Positions 11,585 to 22,900 of a DNA stretch of 64,000 nucleotides are shown here, piece after piece (position 1 is the stretch's first letter; every line of letters begins with the position of its first letter). The notes beneath the pieces were generated by a model that worked only from the letters and a program-made list of their open reading frames with translations, did not search any database and was not told where the DNA came from. The DNA comes from Beroe forskalii. Lineage: Eukaryota; Ctenophora; Nuda; Beroida; Beroidae. The stretch lies in NCBI GenBank assembly GCA_011033025.1, contig WFMF01000523.1, positions 1-64,000 on the forward strand. Direction: 5' to 3'. The translations under genes were made by a program, and so were the position numbers.

Positions 11585-14500
11585 ATGCGGCTGTTATCCG
11601 CACTATGTTTGGTGGGGGCGGTCACCATAGTGACGAGTATAGCAACACCAGGGGCGCCGGTAAGTATCTTTTATATTGCGTTCCAATATTTGCTGAAGTA
11701 GAAAGACATATAATTAAAGATAGATAAACGATTCAGTCAAACAAACACCATCGAAACTTGACACAAATTAACAGAATCTGCATATACGATTGCATACTTC
11801 CTTGAGTAATGGTTCCCTCCCATTTCAGCAACGATCGAACCCCATGTTGCACTCTATGCAGCTAATGCTAGCTAACGCTAGCTTTTCATTGTGGCCTGAT
11901 GGCGAATCGTTTGATAGTGGAATCAACATGGCCATTATGATGGCGTCCCAAGACCTCTGTAAGATCAAAAACAAGAGGCAGCAGTCAGATGACAGTATCA
12001 TAATGGGACAGAAGTGTAAAGATGAGTTTTCCAGGTAAATTTTCTATTAGCGTATTAGAGCATCAAAGTACCTATAATTCTACGAGGCAATATCTGTTGA
12101 GAGTGGACGAAAATGTCAGCCATCTGAAGCTCCGCTACAAATAACTGACTGATTTATGTCGTAAGACAAGGTCTCTTTAACCCCATGACTCCCATCCAAG
12201 CTGTACAACCAGAACCAGTGTAGTGGAGGTATCTGCGACTTGATCAACTGGATCAGTGACGACAGCCTGGCCTTTGTCTCCTCCATCATCACAGCCAGGA
12301 CAGTGGACGACGTGTTCGACATTATAGAGGAGGATCTCTACGTGCCAATGATGGAGTGGGCCTGCGAGTGCTCCAACGACATGATGGACTCCTGGATGAC
12401 TTGCAAAGACGGGTAAGATAGAGAGGCTCGTGATGGAATGATGATAAGCATAGCGCGTTAATTCTTCAATTATGACATCGACTCATGAAGGCATGTGCAC
12501 GATTTAGATTGATAAGTTTTAAAACGAAACTGGTGCTATGGTAAATTTTGAGCAGGAAACGACCGAGTACTCGGCCTCGGCCAAAATCGGCCCTTTTTTA
12601 AAATAAAAACGTGCCACGAAAACCAATGGAGTGGGGCCATCACCCGCGCCCTGGAGTTTTCACTGGATTAAAATTTAACATGAGAAATTTAGCAAATTTA
12701 ACTGATTCAATTGGCAAAAGATTCTTTTAGAATAATTTTACAGAAAATAATGGCAAAATAAAATTTTTGCTTCACGAATTTTTGCTTCACGAACTCGGCT
12801 GAACTCTGCCTCGACGTCGGCTCCGGCCTTGACAATGAAAACTCGGCCTTGCCTCGGCTTATAACCTGAACTCGTTTACTGGTAGCTAGGTAGTTATCTA
12901 CCTACTGTTAGTTTTCACTATGAGACCACAAGACTCCCCCCCCCCTTTTATTGAAATCTATTGCCTGTGGTATTTTGAAGTGTTTAGGTAAGGCTAAAAT
13001 TGGCACGAGGTCGAAACACGGAAGCTTTGAAATAGTTTGTGCTGAACGTGTTCAGGTCCAAGTACTTCAGAACTTCACGTATATTTTCAGTCAGTCAATA
13101 ATAATCCATGTATTTTTCAGAATCGGAGAGGCTAAGATTTGGAATCTTCTAAGAATGTCAGATGTCTTCGTAAGTACAACTTCAAATCTTTTGAAATTTT
13201 TTTACTGAACTAAAGAACTAAGTTCATTAAATATTCTCCTTGGCCGCACCTAGATAAATTAACAAATTAACCGAGCTTACCTGTCAAATCTTAACCCGGT
13301 ACCATAACGTGCTTTAAATCGCTGTGCAGGACATGGAAGCCCCGTATCTCGGAGATCAGACATTCAAAGCCTTCTGGAACAATACGATCGTCAACGAGAT
13401 TCCCTGGGACAGTATCAGTTAGGAAAGTGGGAATGGGTATAGGAGTATAGGTACTCACTATTTTATCTTTTATCATTTAGGTACCTATAGTTATACGGAG
13501 GAGCGTTGCAGCTGCAATATAATAATTTGTCAATACCTATATTTAAAACAGTACACGCTTGAGCATCATGAAATTCATGGTTATTGCTTTAATGCTGTAT
13601 TGAGTTATTTGTAAGTAATCTAGTTGAACAACAATCACATGATATTCGAAAGTCTCCAGTCAGCCACGTAGCCAGCGGAGATGCCCTGCATCCCCGGGGA
13701 GTTGGGCTTGCATCCCTCTAGAAAATTGCGCCACCAATAATTGGTGGGCTACTCAGCATACCGTAACATTTGATATTTGGCATGCATCCCTGGCTAAAAA
13801 ATCATAGCTACGTGGCTGCTTCTTATCAATGTTCCCAACTTTGAACTTACCCTAATAAAGTAATAAGAACCCACAATTCAACTGCGTACAACGCAAATGA
13901 GCAAACGAATGGCGAATGTAACGAAGAATGTAATTGGGTACTCAATTATTGTTTGTCATGTTCTAGAACATGCGCGCACAAACTATGCGCGCGCTCAAGT
14001 CACGTGACCTAGATACGTAATACAGGAAATTGTTTCAGCGGCCTTCAGCTATGATAGCGCGCGTAGAAAATTGTGACCGTACCACCAAGATTAGAAAACA
14101 TATCATGATTTTTTTTCGGCTAGCTTATTAATAAATTGAATGATGACATAACAAACCTATTTTAAATTTACCATTTTCAATATTTGCTAAATGCTAATTC
14201 AAATGTCTCCAGATCAGCACATTCGTGGAGAGGATGATGGCAAATCTGTGTCAAGACAGTGGAAAGAACAAGGAGCAATGTTACGACTACTTCTATGACA
14301 GTAAGTTTAAGACCTTCATGAGTGGGTAAATCTGCAAATTAGAGCGACTGTTCTACAATCAAAGAATCTTGCAACTGCCTCCGTCAGCTATTCAAGTACC
14401 TATTTAAGAAGCATTTCAGCTATTCAGTATCAGTTATTTTTCAAATTTCAATATTAATATTCTAACTATTCCGCATAGCAGTAGGTCAATTTGTAGATTA

Positions 14501-16304
14501 AATAATCGGACTTCCTATTTCAGCCATGATCAAGCTATATCAGTGGTACATGAATTCCATGTCAAGGAAGGAAACTCCAGCTAAACTTGATGGATATCCC
14601 GGACATTGCTCAAAGTAAGTTACTTACTAGTGCTCTAGTGGCTTGCGATAATCCTTGATAGCTTGATTTGTGCAAGTTCACCTGAATTCGCCAACAATTC
14701 AAGTGAACTTGCAAAATCAAGGATAATTACGCCAGTTATTTGACAAGACCATCAGTGTTGGCATTATCATAACTTTTCGGTAAATTTAGCGATCCTTCTA
14801 GGCCAGTATCACACCAGTATCACGCCAGTATCACGCCAGTATCGCGCCAGTATCAGGCCTAACTCACGCCGTTATCACGCCAGTATCGCGCCACTATCAC
14901 GCCAGTAGCTACTGGCGTGATACTGGCGCGATACTGGCGTGATACTGGCCTAGACAGATCGCTCAAATTACCAACTTTTCAAAACGGCTTTATGAATATT
15001 CACTAATCTATCAACTTATCAACAACAAAGGAAGAATGAATACATTTTGCTCCTTAGAAATTCAAAGTAGATATGTAGATACGATAAAATAAAATTTACC
15101 AACAGGTTCGATTTGTCAGTTTTGGATGGGGAAATGTCCTTCATGAGCATTAAAAGTGCCTTGACGAACAAGTTCTGTGTTGAAGAATGCTCAGGCTTAT
15201 ACCAAGATGTTCTTCTAGGCTGCTGCACTGCTTCAATGATTAAGGACACAGGTACCTAATTAGGTTTTTATTCTAAAAAGCCTCAATTCTGGATTCTATC
15301 AATGATGTTTGATTTTTGGATCCTTCCCAAAAGAAGTATAGGATCTTATATGGTGTAAGAGGCAGTAAGCTAATTGGCCAGTCATATCAATTACTCAATC
15401 AGAGCATTATGGTCGTGTGGGTAGTAATGATTGCATTTTAGTAAAATAGCAGTAACTCAAACAATTCAAATCCAGCTTTGGAAGATGCTCTTGTCGACAT
15501 TGCTGAAGAATTTGTCGAGAAGTTGGCTCCGTTGTTAATCTCTGAAGATGAAGATGAGGGAGGGCTGAACATTGATGCCATTTTCAGCTACGCAGAGGTA
15601 GGGAATTATGATCTAAAGATTTAAAAGTTCATGGTAAGCTGTTATGCTGACAGAAACACACTCCAAAAGTCCAAATAAAACCCCGCGTCGAAGCTTCAAA
15701 ACTTCAATAGTTCGGTAGTTCCATCTGTTACAGAAATGATAAGAAACTTGTCTTCGCAAATATTGGCCACATCCTACTATTACGATGAATAAAAAAGAGC
15801 CTATTTATCATTAGCCATTGAGCAGTTCGTATCGTATTGTTGATCACTGTATAATGATCGCCCTGTCAGGACACGCTGGATATGCTGAGGAACCCCACTT
15901 GTGAGCGTACTTCAGTCACCTACGACCTGACAGCGTGTGGAGAAGAATCAAGCAGCGGTGGAGGAGGCGGGGGAGGAGGAGGCTCGTGCGCTTCTCTCAA
16001 GTCTCAGATGATGGTCCTGAAGAAGCAGATGGAAATGAAGTGCAGCGGGGGCGGCGATAGCGACGATCCGTGCGCTGACCTAAAAGGGAAGAAGAAGTTC
16101 GTGTGTAAGAAGGAACAGGCTGGCGGCGGTGGAGGTAATAACGGAGGCCGGGGAGGCGGCGGTGGAGGCCGAGGAGGCGGCGGTGGAGGCCGAGGAGGCG
16201 GCGGAGGTGGAGGCCGAGGAGGAGGTGGAGGCGGCGGAGGCCGAGGGGGTGGCGGAGGTGGTCGTGGGGGCGGCGGTGGCAAAAACCGCGGGGAAAACGC
16301 ATGA
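11585..16304 (+). CDS. Putative secreted cysteine-containing protein with Gly/Arg-rich tail
   Basis: The start at 11585 encodes a basic residue followed by a hydrophobic stretch (MRLLSALCLVGAVTIVTSIA), a typical secretion signal. Exons: 11585-11659, 11829-12034, about 12201-12412, 13121-13169, 13330 to about 13420, 14213-14300, 14524-14614, 15106-15251, 15476-15597 and 15870-16304. Most phases join, but two joints do not: exon 2 to 3 is off by one base unless the acceptor at 12212 is used, and the exon at 13330 meets a stop (13420-13422) before a good donor, so a microexon, isoform end or indel is possible. The body contains scattered cysteines, including QCSGGIC, ECSNDMM and CCTAS stretches. 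The last exon has two long Gly runs, the second being Gly6-7/Arg repeats (about 16125-16280). No known domain was recognised. Alternatives include a matrix, mucus or silk-like component. Confidence 0.65.
12540..12880. repeat. Dispersed repeat fragment, copy A (intronic)
   Basis: CTCGGCC-rich sequence containing a segment (about 12593-12655) that is nearly identical to 26164-26230, including AAATAAAAACGTGCCACGAA followed by AACCAATGGAGTG. Two distant near-identical copies indicate a transposable element. No end repeats or coding frame identify the class. It sits in the intron between the exons ending at 12412 and starting at 13121. Confidence 0.6.
14788..14963. repeat. Foldback made of 11-bp GCCAGTATCAC units
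   Basis: About ten units of GCCAGTATCAC-type sequence, then three to four units in reverse complement after a turn near 14908 (CAGTAGCTACTG). Flanks AGCGATC...CTAG and CTAGACAGATCGCT extend the inverted symmetry to 14788 and 14963. It lies in the intron 14615-15105 and would form a long hairpin in the transcript. It is likely a small foldback element that expanded internally. Confidence 0.8.
16039..16285 (+). repeat. Coding GGC/GGA repeat (poly-Gly/Arg)
   Basis: Imperfect GGAGGCGGCGGTGGAGGCCG repeats within the last exon of the secreted protein encode glycine runs broken by arginine about every six to seven residues. The antisense frame gives poly-Pro/Arg and is only a shadow of this repeat. 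Confidence 0.85.
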
Positions 16305-16785
16305 TCAGGACTAAATATAATGGAGACTGATAGATACTTATCACGCGAAACGTTTGCGCAACACTAACTATAGTTTATTGAGTATATTCTGCACTTTTTA
16401 TATGATTTTATACCTGGAGGGGCTGCACATATTGCTTTTTAATGTTAATTTCAATGAAAGATTTCCTCGCAAAAGAATAAGTAATTATTCAATATGATTT
16501 TCGATTGAGTTTTTTTTTAAACTTCATTGACATTGACGATTACTCTTGGAGAAAAAGTTTTTAAATTTAAAACCCACGCATGTCGTCTTTACGCATATTA
16601 CAGTTCAAAGTTATGTGACTATCGTTTAATATGCCGCACTTAAACACTTAAAAGTTCCATTGAAAAATCTAAAGCTAATAATGTCTCTTTTGAAGAATGT
16701 GTTTTAGTGACTTAAATGATTGAGCAAATATATTTTCATATCCTAAATTGTGGTGCAATCAGAACCTATAAATAGTCCAATCATG
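16305..16785. other. 3' flank of secreted-protein gene
   Basis: AT-rich sequence after the stop at 16302-16304, presumably containing the 3' UTR. I saw no canonical AATAAA close to the stop and no coding exon. Confidence 0.5.
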
Positions 16786-17411
16786 CATTTTTCGGCTAAA
16801 TACTTGGCAGAATCGACTCCGCCGCGGATCCGCAGCGGACCCGCCAGTTCCGCGGCGGATCCGCCGCGGACTCCGATAAATTCCGCAATAAAAAATTTTT
16901 GGAGAAATTTAGTGGACCCGCGGCGGACTTTTTTACGATTTGATTTACGATTTCGAACTTTTTCGTTCACAATATTTTGTTTTGGAGTACCCAAATGCTG
17001 ACATTTGGGGACGGGGTTGAAAATGGGGTGCGTATGATGATGTAATATGTGACGGCCCCTCAGCGGAATCCAGGATTAAAGTCCGCCGCGGACTTAAGTC
17101 CAGCTAGCGAGTTCATTGACTGATTCTGCTGGCGGAATAAAATTCCGCAAGGACTTTTTGCTGTGAACTCGGCGTGAAATTTTGGGCGGAATTTTAACGA
17201 CTCGCGGCGGAATGTCCGGCCCCGGAAAAATCCACGGCGGATCCGCGCGCGGCATCTGCAATTCCGCGCAGAACTTTAAAAGTCCGCCGCGGGTCCACCA
17301 AATTCCGCCAATTTTTTAATGCGGAATTTATCGTAGTCCGCGGCGGATCGGAACTGGCGGGGTCCGCGGCGGCGGACCCGAGTCGATTCGCCAGTATTTA
17401 GCCCATTTTTC
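16786..17411. mobile_element. 610-bp inverted-repeat transposon (MITE-like) with 8-bp target duplication
   Basis: The element runs 16794-17403. It starts GGCTAAATACTTGGCAGAAT and ends with the inverse, ...GTATTTAGCC. The arms are about 145 bp each (16794-16935 and 17273-17403), rich in CCGCGGCGGATCC-type words and complementary with few mismatches. The octamer CATTTTTC flanks both sides (16786-16793 and 17404-17411) as a direct repeat. Eight-base duplications are typical of the hAT and P superfamilies. No transposase frame fits, so it is non-autonomous. The frames on both strands that carry translated TIR sequence are not genes. Confidence 0.85.
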
Positions 17412-17610
17412 TAGTGAATCTAAATTTTCGTAAACAGATTGTAGTTGCACAATACTAAAATCTGCATGCACATGCGCCAATAGCAAGTAAAATAACGCCT
17501 GCGCCCTGCAGTAACAGCTTTTGGTAGTACTCTCCACGGCGAATTGCTGCTTCAGATATGATAAGTGTACCAGGGCTAATCTACTTCAAGTCAATAAATT
17601 CTATAGATAG

Positions 17611-17727
17611 TACTACATGACCGAGTGTCTGAGTAGTGAGTACATAGGGGCTTGGGCTGAAGACAGTGGGTGGGTGAACGCCCAGGGTTTCTGGCGGAAC
17701 AAAAGATTTTGGAAAAGGGAAGGCTGA
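17611..17727 (+). other. Possible terminal exon, unassigned
   Basis: After an AG at 17609-17610 a frame of 38 codons ends at TGA 17725-17727. Its composition looks protein-like (AWAEDSGWVNAQGFW, many Trp), unlike random AT-rich sequence. No partner exon was found and the pyrimidine tract is weak, so chance is quite possible. From 17728 to 18530 nothing is recognised. Confidence 0.2.
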
Positions 17728-18529
17728 TTTGGGTTTAGACATCAATATAGCACGTTATAATTTCTAAAGTTTTTGCTTATCAGATCAAAGTGAATGAAAG
17801 TAAAACCCAAAAAATTTATAACCGTTTGTATTTCAATACAACGGATCAGCAGTTCGGGCGAGAAAAGTTGAGGATTGCGAAAGAGAACTCCAAATTTTAG
17901 AGGCCTTTTTAAATTTTTTAACCGTCTGTGGGAGTTTTCAAAAAAAGTTTTAAAAAGTATGAAAAAGGTGCGATACTTTGAGTTTTATTATAACCTAAAA
18001 ATAAGTTAATATGGTGAGCCTATTTTCATGAAAATTTTAATGAGAAAAAATAAGGCTCCTAGAGGCTCTGTCCCTGTCTTTTCTATGGGGGGGAGATATA
18101 CAAAAATAACAAAAATGATATCGATTTTCTAATTCTAGGTCCTTTTACCAAACCCTTTCCCCTTCATCAATCCACAAACCCTTTTTAGTTGATTTTTTGG
18201 TAGTGGAGAAGTGAAGTTAACGTTTTGAACAATTTACAAATTTTACATAGGATGATGGGTGAATTCAACTGAAGAATGAATTTCAGGGATATGCTAAAAA
18301 ACCAATTATAACTTTGAAAAAAAAATGATTAATGGTGAAAACCCAGAGCCCCTTTGAAATAAAAATTAGGGGGAAACCAACCCGATATTTCCCATTAACT
18401 TTCCCAAAATTTTAAAAAGCGAACAATTGCGTCGATGGAAAGTAACTCTGTATGGATTAGCCGCGAAAAATACTCTTCTTTATCCAACGCGATTTCAAAA
18501 GCGATGTGCATAGCTTAGGGGCGTGTCGA

Positions 18530-19056
18530 ACTATTTTGCGGCGAAAAGCATGCGTGGGGGCGGCTCACTGCCTGTTAATGACAGGCAGTGAGCCGCGCAC
18601 AATAACGCCGCGCATATAAAAGCCACGCACACACGAGTTCGATACGCCACCGTTATGCGTTTATTTATATTCATTCGCGTTGTTGCAGTGGCGCGGCGCG
18701 CGTGTTGTTAAAATTGTCGATTGCCGTGCTTATTGTTTGTCTGACGTCGTCAGGCAACGCCTGACAACTTATTGTACTTGTTCGACGGGCGATGTCCGTC
18801 CCTTTCTTCTGACTTGTTGTTGGACAACAAAGGCGCAAAGTGACGTCCATATGTGGAACGTTGCGCCGCGCGCGCGAGGGTAGGGTAACATCTGCATCCT
18901 ACGATGTACTTGTAGGATGTTTGCTAAACACGTATATCCCTGTGTGGCTCGCGCGGCGCGCTTCCCCAGCACAGGGAAGCGCGCGGCGCGTACACACACC
19001 TATGCGGGCTTAGGGAAGTAGCCTATGTTACCTCAACTCTCCGCCGGCACGCAACG
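18530..19056. repeat. GC-rich dispersed repeat with hairpins
   Basis: Sharp rise in GC and CpG relative to flanks. It contains a perfect 15-bp stem with 5-nt loop at 18561-18595 (CGGCTCACTGCCTGT/ACAGGCAGTGAGCCG) and a second hairpin near 18957-18985. The stretch 18779-18829, containing TTCGACGGGCGATGTCCGTC, reappears in reverse complement at about 48195-48250. GTCAGGCAACGCCTGACAA words recur at 51670-51690. A multicopy transposon-derived element is likely. It abuts the assembly gap. Confidence 0.7.
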
Positions 19057-19156
19057 NNNNNNNNNNNNNNNNNNNNNNNNNNNNNNNNNNNNNNNNNNNN
19101 NNNNNNNNNNNNNNNNNNNNNNNNNNNNNNNNNNNNNNNNNNNNNNNNNNNNNNNN
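19057..19156. other. Assembly gap of exactly 100 N
   Basis: Exactly 100 consecutive N, the conventional placeholder for a scaffold join of unknown size. Sequence on the two sides does not overlap. The gene on both sides reads in opposite orientations, which bears on whether this join is correct. Confidence 0.99.
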
Positions 19157-19186
19157 GAAAACAAACATGCCCCTACGGGTTCACCC

Positions 19187-19894
19187 CCAGGACACCCCAC
19201 AGGCATGCACTCGGACATGTCACCCCCCAAGGACATTACACCCGGATGTCCCAAGACATTCACACTCAAGACATGCCACATCCACAGGACATGTCACACT
19301 CACAGGACATGACACACTCACAGGACATGTCACTCCACAGGACATGTCACACTCTGAGGACATGTCACACTGCAGGACATATGCACTCATGTCACACTCA
19401 CAGGACATGTCACACTCACAGGCTCACACACTCACAGGACATGTCACCTCTGGGTTTATGTCACACTCACAGGACATGTCACACTCACAAGACATGTCAC
19501 ACCCACAGGACATGTTTCTCTCACAGGACATGTCACACTCACAGGACACACCCACAGGACATGTCAAGACATGTCACACTCACAGGACATGTCACACTCA
19601 CAGGACATGTCACACTCACAGGACATGTCACACTCACAGGACATGTCACACTCACAGGACATGTCACACTCACAGGACATGTCACACCCACAGGACATGT
19701 CACACTCACAGGACATGTCAAACTCACAGGACATGTCACACTCACAGAACATGTCATCCTCACAGGACATGTCACACTCACAGGACACACTCACAGGACA
19801 CACTCACAGGACATGTCACACTCACAGGACATGACACACTCACAGGACATGCCACACCCACAGGACATGTCACACTCACAGGACATGTCACACT
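19187..19894. repeat. 18-bp minisatellite, long copy
   Basis: About 38 units of 18 bp around ACAGGACATGTCACACTC, degenerate at the gap side and regular towards 19890. It is the reverse complement of the short array at 5985-6207 and occupies the same place beside the zinc-finger exon's 5' splice site. Open frames through it (SHSQDM-type and TCHTHRT-type peptides) are by-products of the 18-bp period. Confidence 0.95.
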
Positions 19895-19902
19895 AGGTTT
19901 AC

Positions 19903-22900
19903 CTGTGTGTGTCCGGAGGTGGATCTTGCAGGAGGAGGACTGAGTGAATCCCCGGTTGCAAATAGGACACTTGTAGGGCCGTTCTCCCGTGTGGATGCGG
20001 ATGTGTTTCTTTAGACCGGGTTTCTGTGTGAAGTACTTGCCACACGTTTCACACTGGTACGGTGTCACCATCTGGAGGGGAGAGACGGGTTTTTAACTTA
20101 ATTAGTTTTTATGTGAGCATTGGCAGTATTTTGATGACCAATGTGCTGTTCGATGGTGTGCAAATTTTTCAGTTTTTATCAAATCTATTCCTTACTATGT
20201 TCATATAATTGCCATTTTTGTTCCTTCCTTAATTTTGATCATTAGACCTGCAGTACCGAATCAATGTCCGTTTTACCCAAAAAAAAAGAAAAAAAATCAA
20301 TGTCCGTGTCAGCAAGAACAGGAGAAATGGGTGTTAGAATTTTTGGTTAGAATGAAAACCACCCAACTCTCTCATACCAGGCCGTAGAAGTTAGAAGGGA
20401 CGTGTCCGAAATCTCATGAGCCAATTAATCATGTTGCGACACAGTAAACTTGTAACCCTTCGGTCTATATAATTCAGAATCGTAAAAACTTAATCCCATA
20501 TAAAAGTGTTGAGAAAAGTCCACTGTGTCACTCACTACTACCTAGTTGGCTGATTGATTGCAATTTAATTTGCGACGAACAACGGCCCCACGTGCTTTTC
20601 TTCTATCACTTTACTAATGCAGTCTTAAACACGTGCTATCACAGCGGGAATCATTTATTTTTCACCCGTTCTACATGAGCACACGTGCCACAGAATTAAG
20701 CGATTTTCTGATTATCGGCAAAAGTAAGTTATATATGCCGGTCCGTTGGTCATGTGACTGCAGAAGTGCTGTGACAGTGAGTTGAACTTCAAGTTCTCTT
20801 TCCGCTTTTTAAAAATACCTCGGGCTTAAAACCGGGAATTATTCAATTATTCAATACCAATAATACGGGGATCCATGTCACTTCACAGGTACTTATCCTT
20901 AACAAGGTTAGCTGTGAGCGGCCCCACCTCCGCCACCACTGGAAACGTCCTGTGATTTAGCATGTCCATGTGCTCGTGCTCACCTCTCAAATTATATGGT
21001 AGAAGTGCATGACTCACACGGCCCACATGAATTCAATAAACCAATTATACGTGTCCGTCATTTGACTCTTGGAAAAGAGAAGAGCACGACTCACGTGAGC
21101 GTGTATCCCTCACGACTAGAACTCTGCACAGAAGAGCTGCACAGCGAAACTCAGGTGGTTCCTGTTAGGTGGAAAGGGCACTGCGAAACTCAGGTGGTTC
21201 CTGTTAGGTGGAAAGGGCACTGCGAAACTCAGGTGGTTCCTGTTAGGTGGAAAGGGCACTGTGAAACTCAGGTGGTTCCTGTTAGGTGGAAAGGGCACTG
21301 CGAAACTCAGGTGGTTCCTGTTAGGTGGAAAGGGCACTGTGAAACTCAGGTGGTTCCTGTTAGGTGGAAGGGCACAGCGAAACTCAGGTGGTTCCTGGGT
21401 GGAAAGGGCACTGTGAAACTCAGGTGGTTCCTGTTAGGTGGAAAGGGCACTGCAAACTCAGGTGGTTCCTGTTAGGTGAAAGGCACTGCGAAACTCAGGT
21501 GGTTCCTGTTAGGTGGAAAGGGCACTGCGAAACTCAGGTGGTTCCTGTTAGGTGGAAAGGGCACTGCGAAACTCAGGTGGTTCCTGTTAGGTGGAAAGGG
21601 CACTGCGAAATTCAGGTGGTTCCTGTTAAGTGTTAGGTGGAAAGGGCACTGCGAAATTCAGGTGGTTCCTGTTAAGTGTTAGGTGGAAAGGGCACTGCGA
21701 AACTCAGGTGGTTCCTGTTAGGTGGAAAGGGCACTGCGAAATTCAGGCACTTCCTGCTAGGTGGAAAGAGTACGCCTCTATTATATATCTGCAAGTTGGG
21801 GAACTCTTTATTAATCATTCCCACTAATTCATACACCTAAAATCTTGTGGTTTTGGTCCGTCTAAGCGTTTGGCTCATGGTTGAATAGTGTCTAAGCACC
21901 GAGTTTAATGCATTAATCGTGTAAATTAACAATTCGGCTGTGGCCTAATTTTTAATTTCACTGACTAATGCATACAATCCGGACGATAAACCCTTTACTC
22001 CTTCCTAGGAGTTGCAGCACGGTGCATAGTTACCGCTCTTGTAAAGTCACGCCGCAAGTTTCAATACTCCCGGCTTTGTTTCAATTTCAACTGGTCAGTC
22101 TTGAGTCAACCCACAGGCTATTCATTCGGGACATATTCCTGTATTATTCTGATCTTAATTGAAAGGAGCCACTGTTACTTTGTTTTGGTCAAGCAGATGT
22201 AATTGACCTCAATTTACTATTCGACACTATTTTGGAGATAAAACGATGAATTCTGAATGTAATCCACATTAGAACGAAAGATTTAATGAATCGTTTATCA
22301 TAGTAGCACAATATCATATCAACTAGCAAAATATTTCCACGGGGGCCAAAGCCTTGTCTTTTGTTCTCAAAAATAGACAATAATGATAAGGCCCTACAAT
22401 TGTCAAATTTACCAATTAATTAAGTGACTTATTCAATGATGACAAAAACCGAAAATGATTTCATGTACGAAGTACATACAAATCACTTCTAGACTGATGA
22501 TATGAGAATATTATGCCAAACTTTACAACTTATATCTATATCGGTCCGACTTTTTCAACCTGCTCGTTGGGCCAAACAGTGGTTTTGGCCCCAAACACAG
22601 GCATTAGGTATACAATTAAGCAATGTTTCATGCTAGGCTGAAAATTTAGAAAATTTAACGATTTTAATCTGATGGATCGGAAGCTTTGAAATGGCGTAGG
22701 AAACTAAGAAAGTCTCAGTCAGTCGATGAAAGTGACTGAGGTGTTTTTATCCATGTCCAAACACCTCCTAAGGCCGAATCCGAATGCCTGCGTATAGAGA
22801 ATCATAGTGAGATAATCGAGTTTTTGGTCCAATTACCATGAAAATTAAGAGCGTAGTCGAGGCCAGAAATGCTGGACATGTTTGATGCATATATGCCTCA

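Noticed and set aside
16004..16344. Poly-Pro/Arg and Glu/Ala frames over the Gly/Arg exon
   Set aside because: Alternative frames of a GGC-rich coding repeat; the sense frame has signal peptide, phase and splice support.
16743..17001. Frames on both strands over the MITE arm
   Set aside because: They lie within a terminal inverted repeat and recur inversely in the other arm.
19167..19943. 258-codon frame rich in [12 protein letters not shown]
   Set aside because: Translation of the 18-bp minisatellite, ending in the antisense of the zinc-finger exon.
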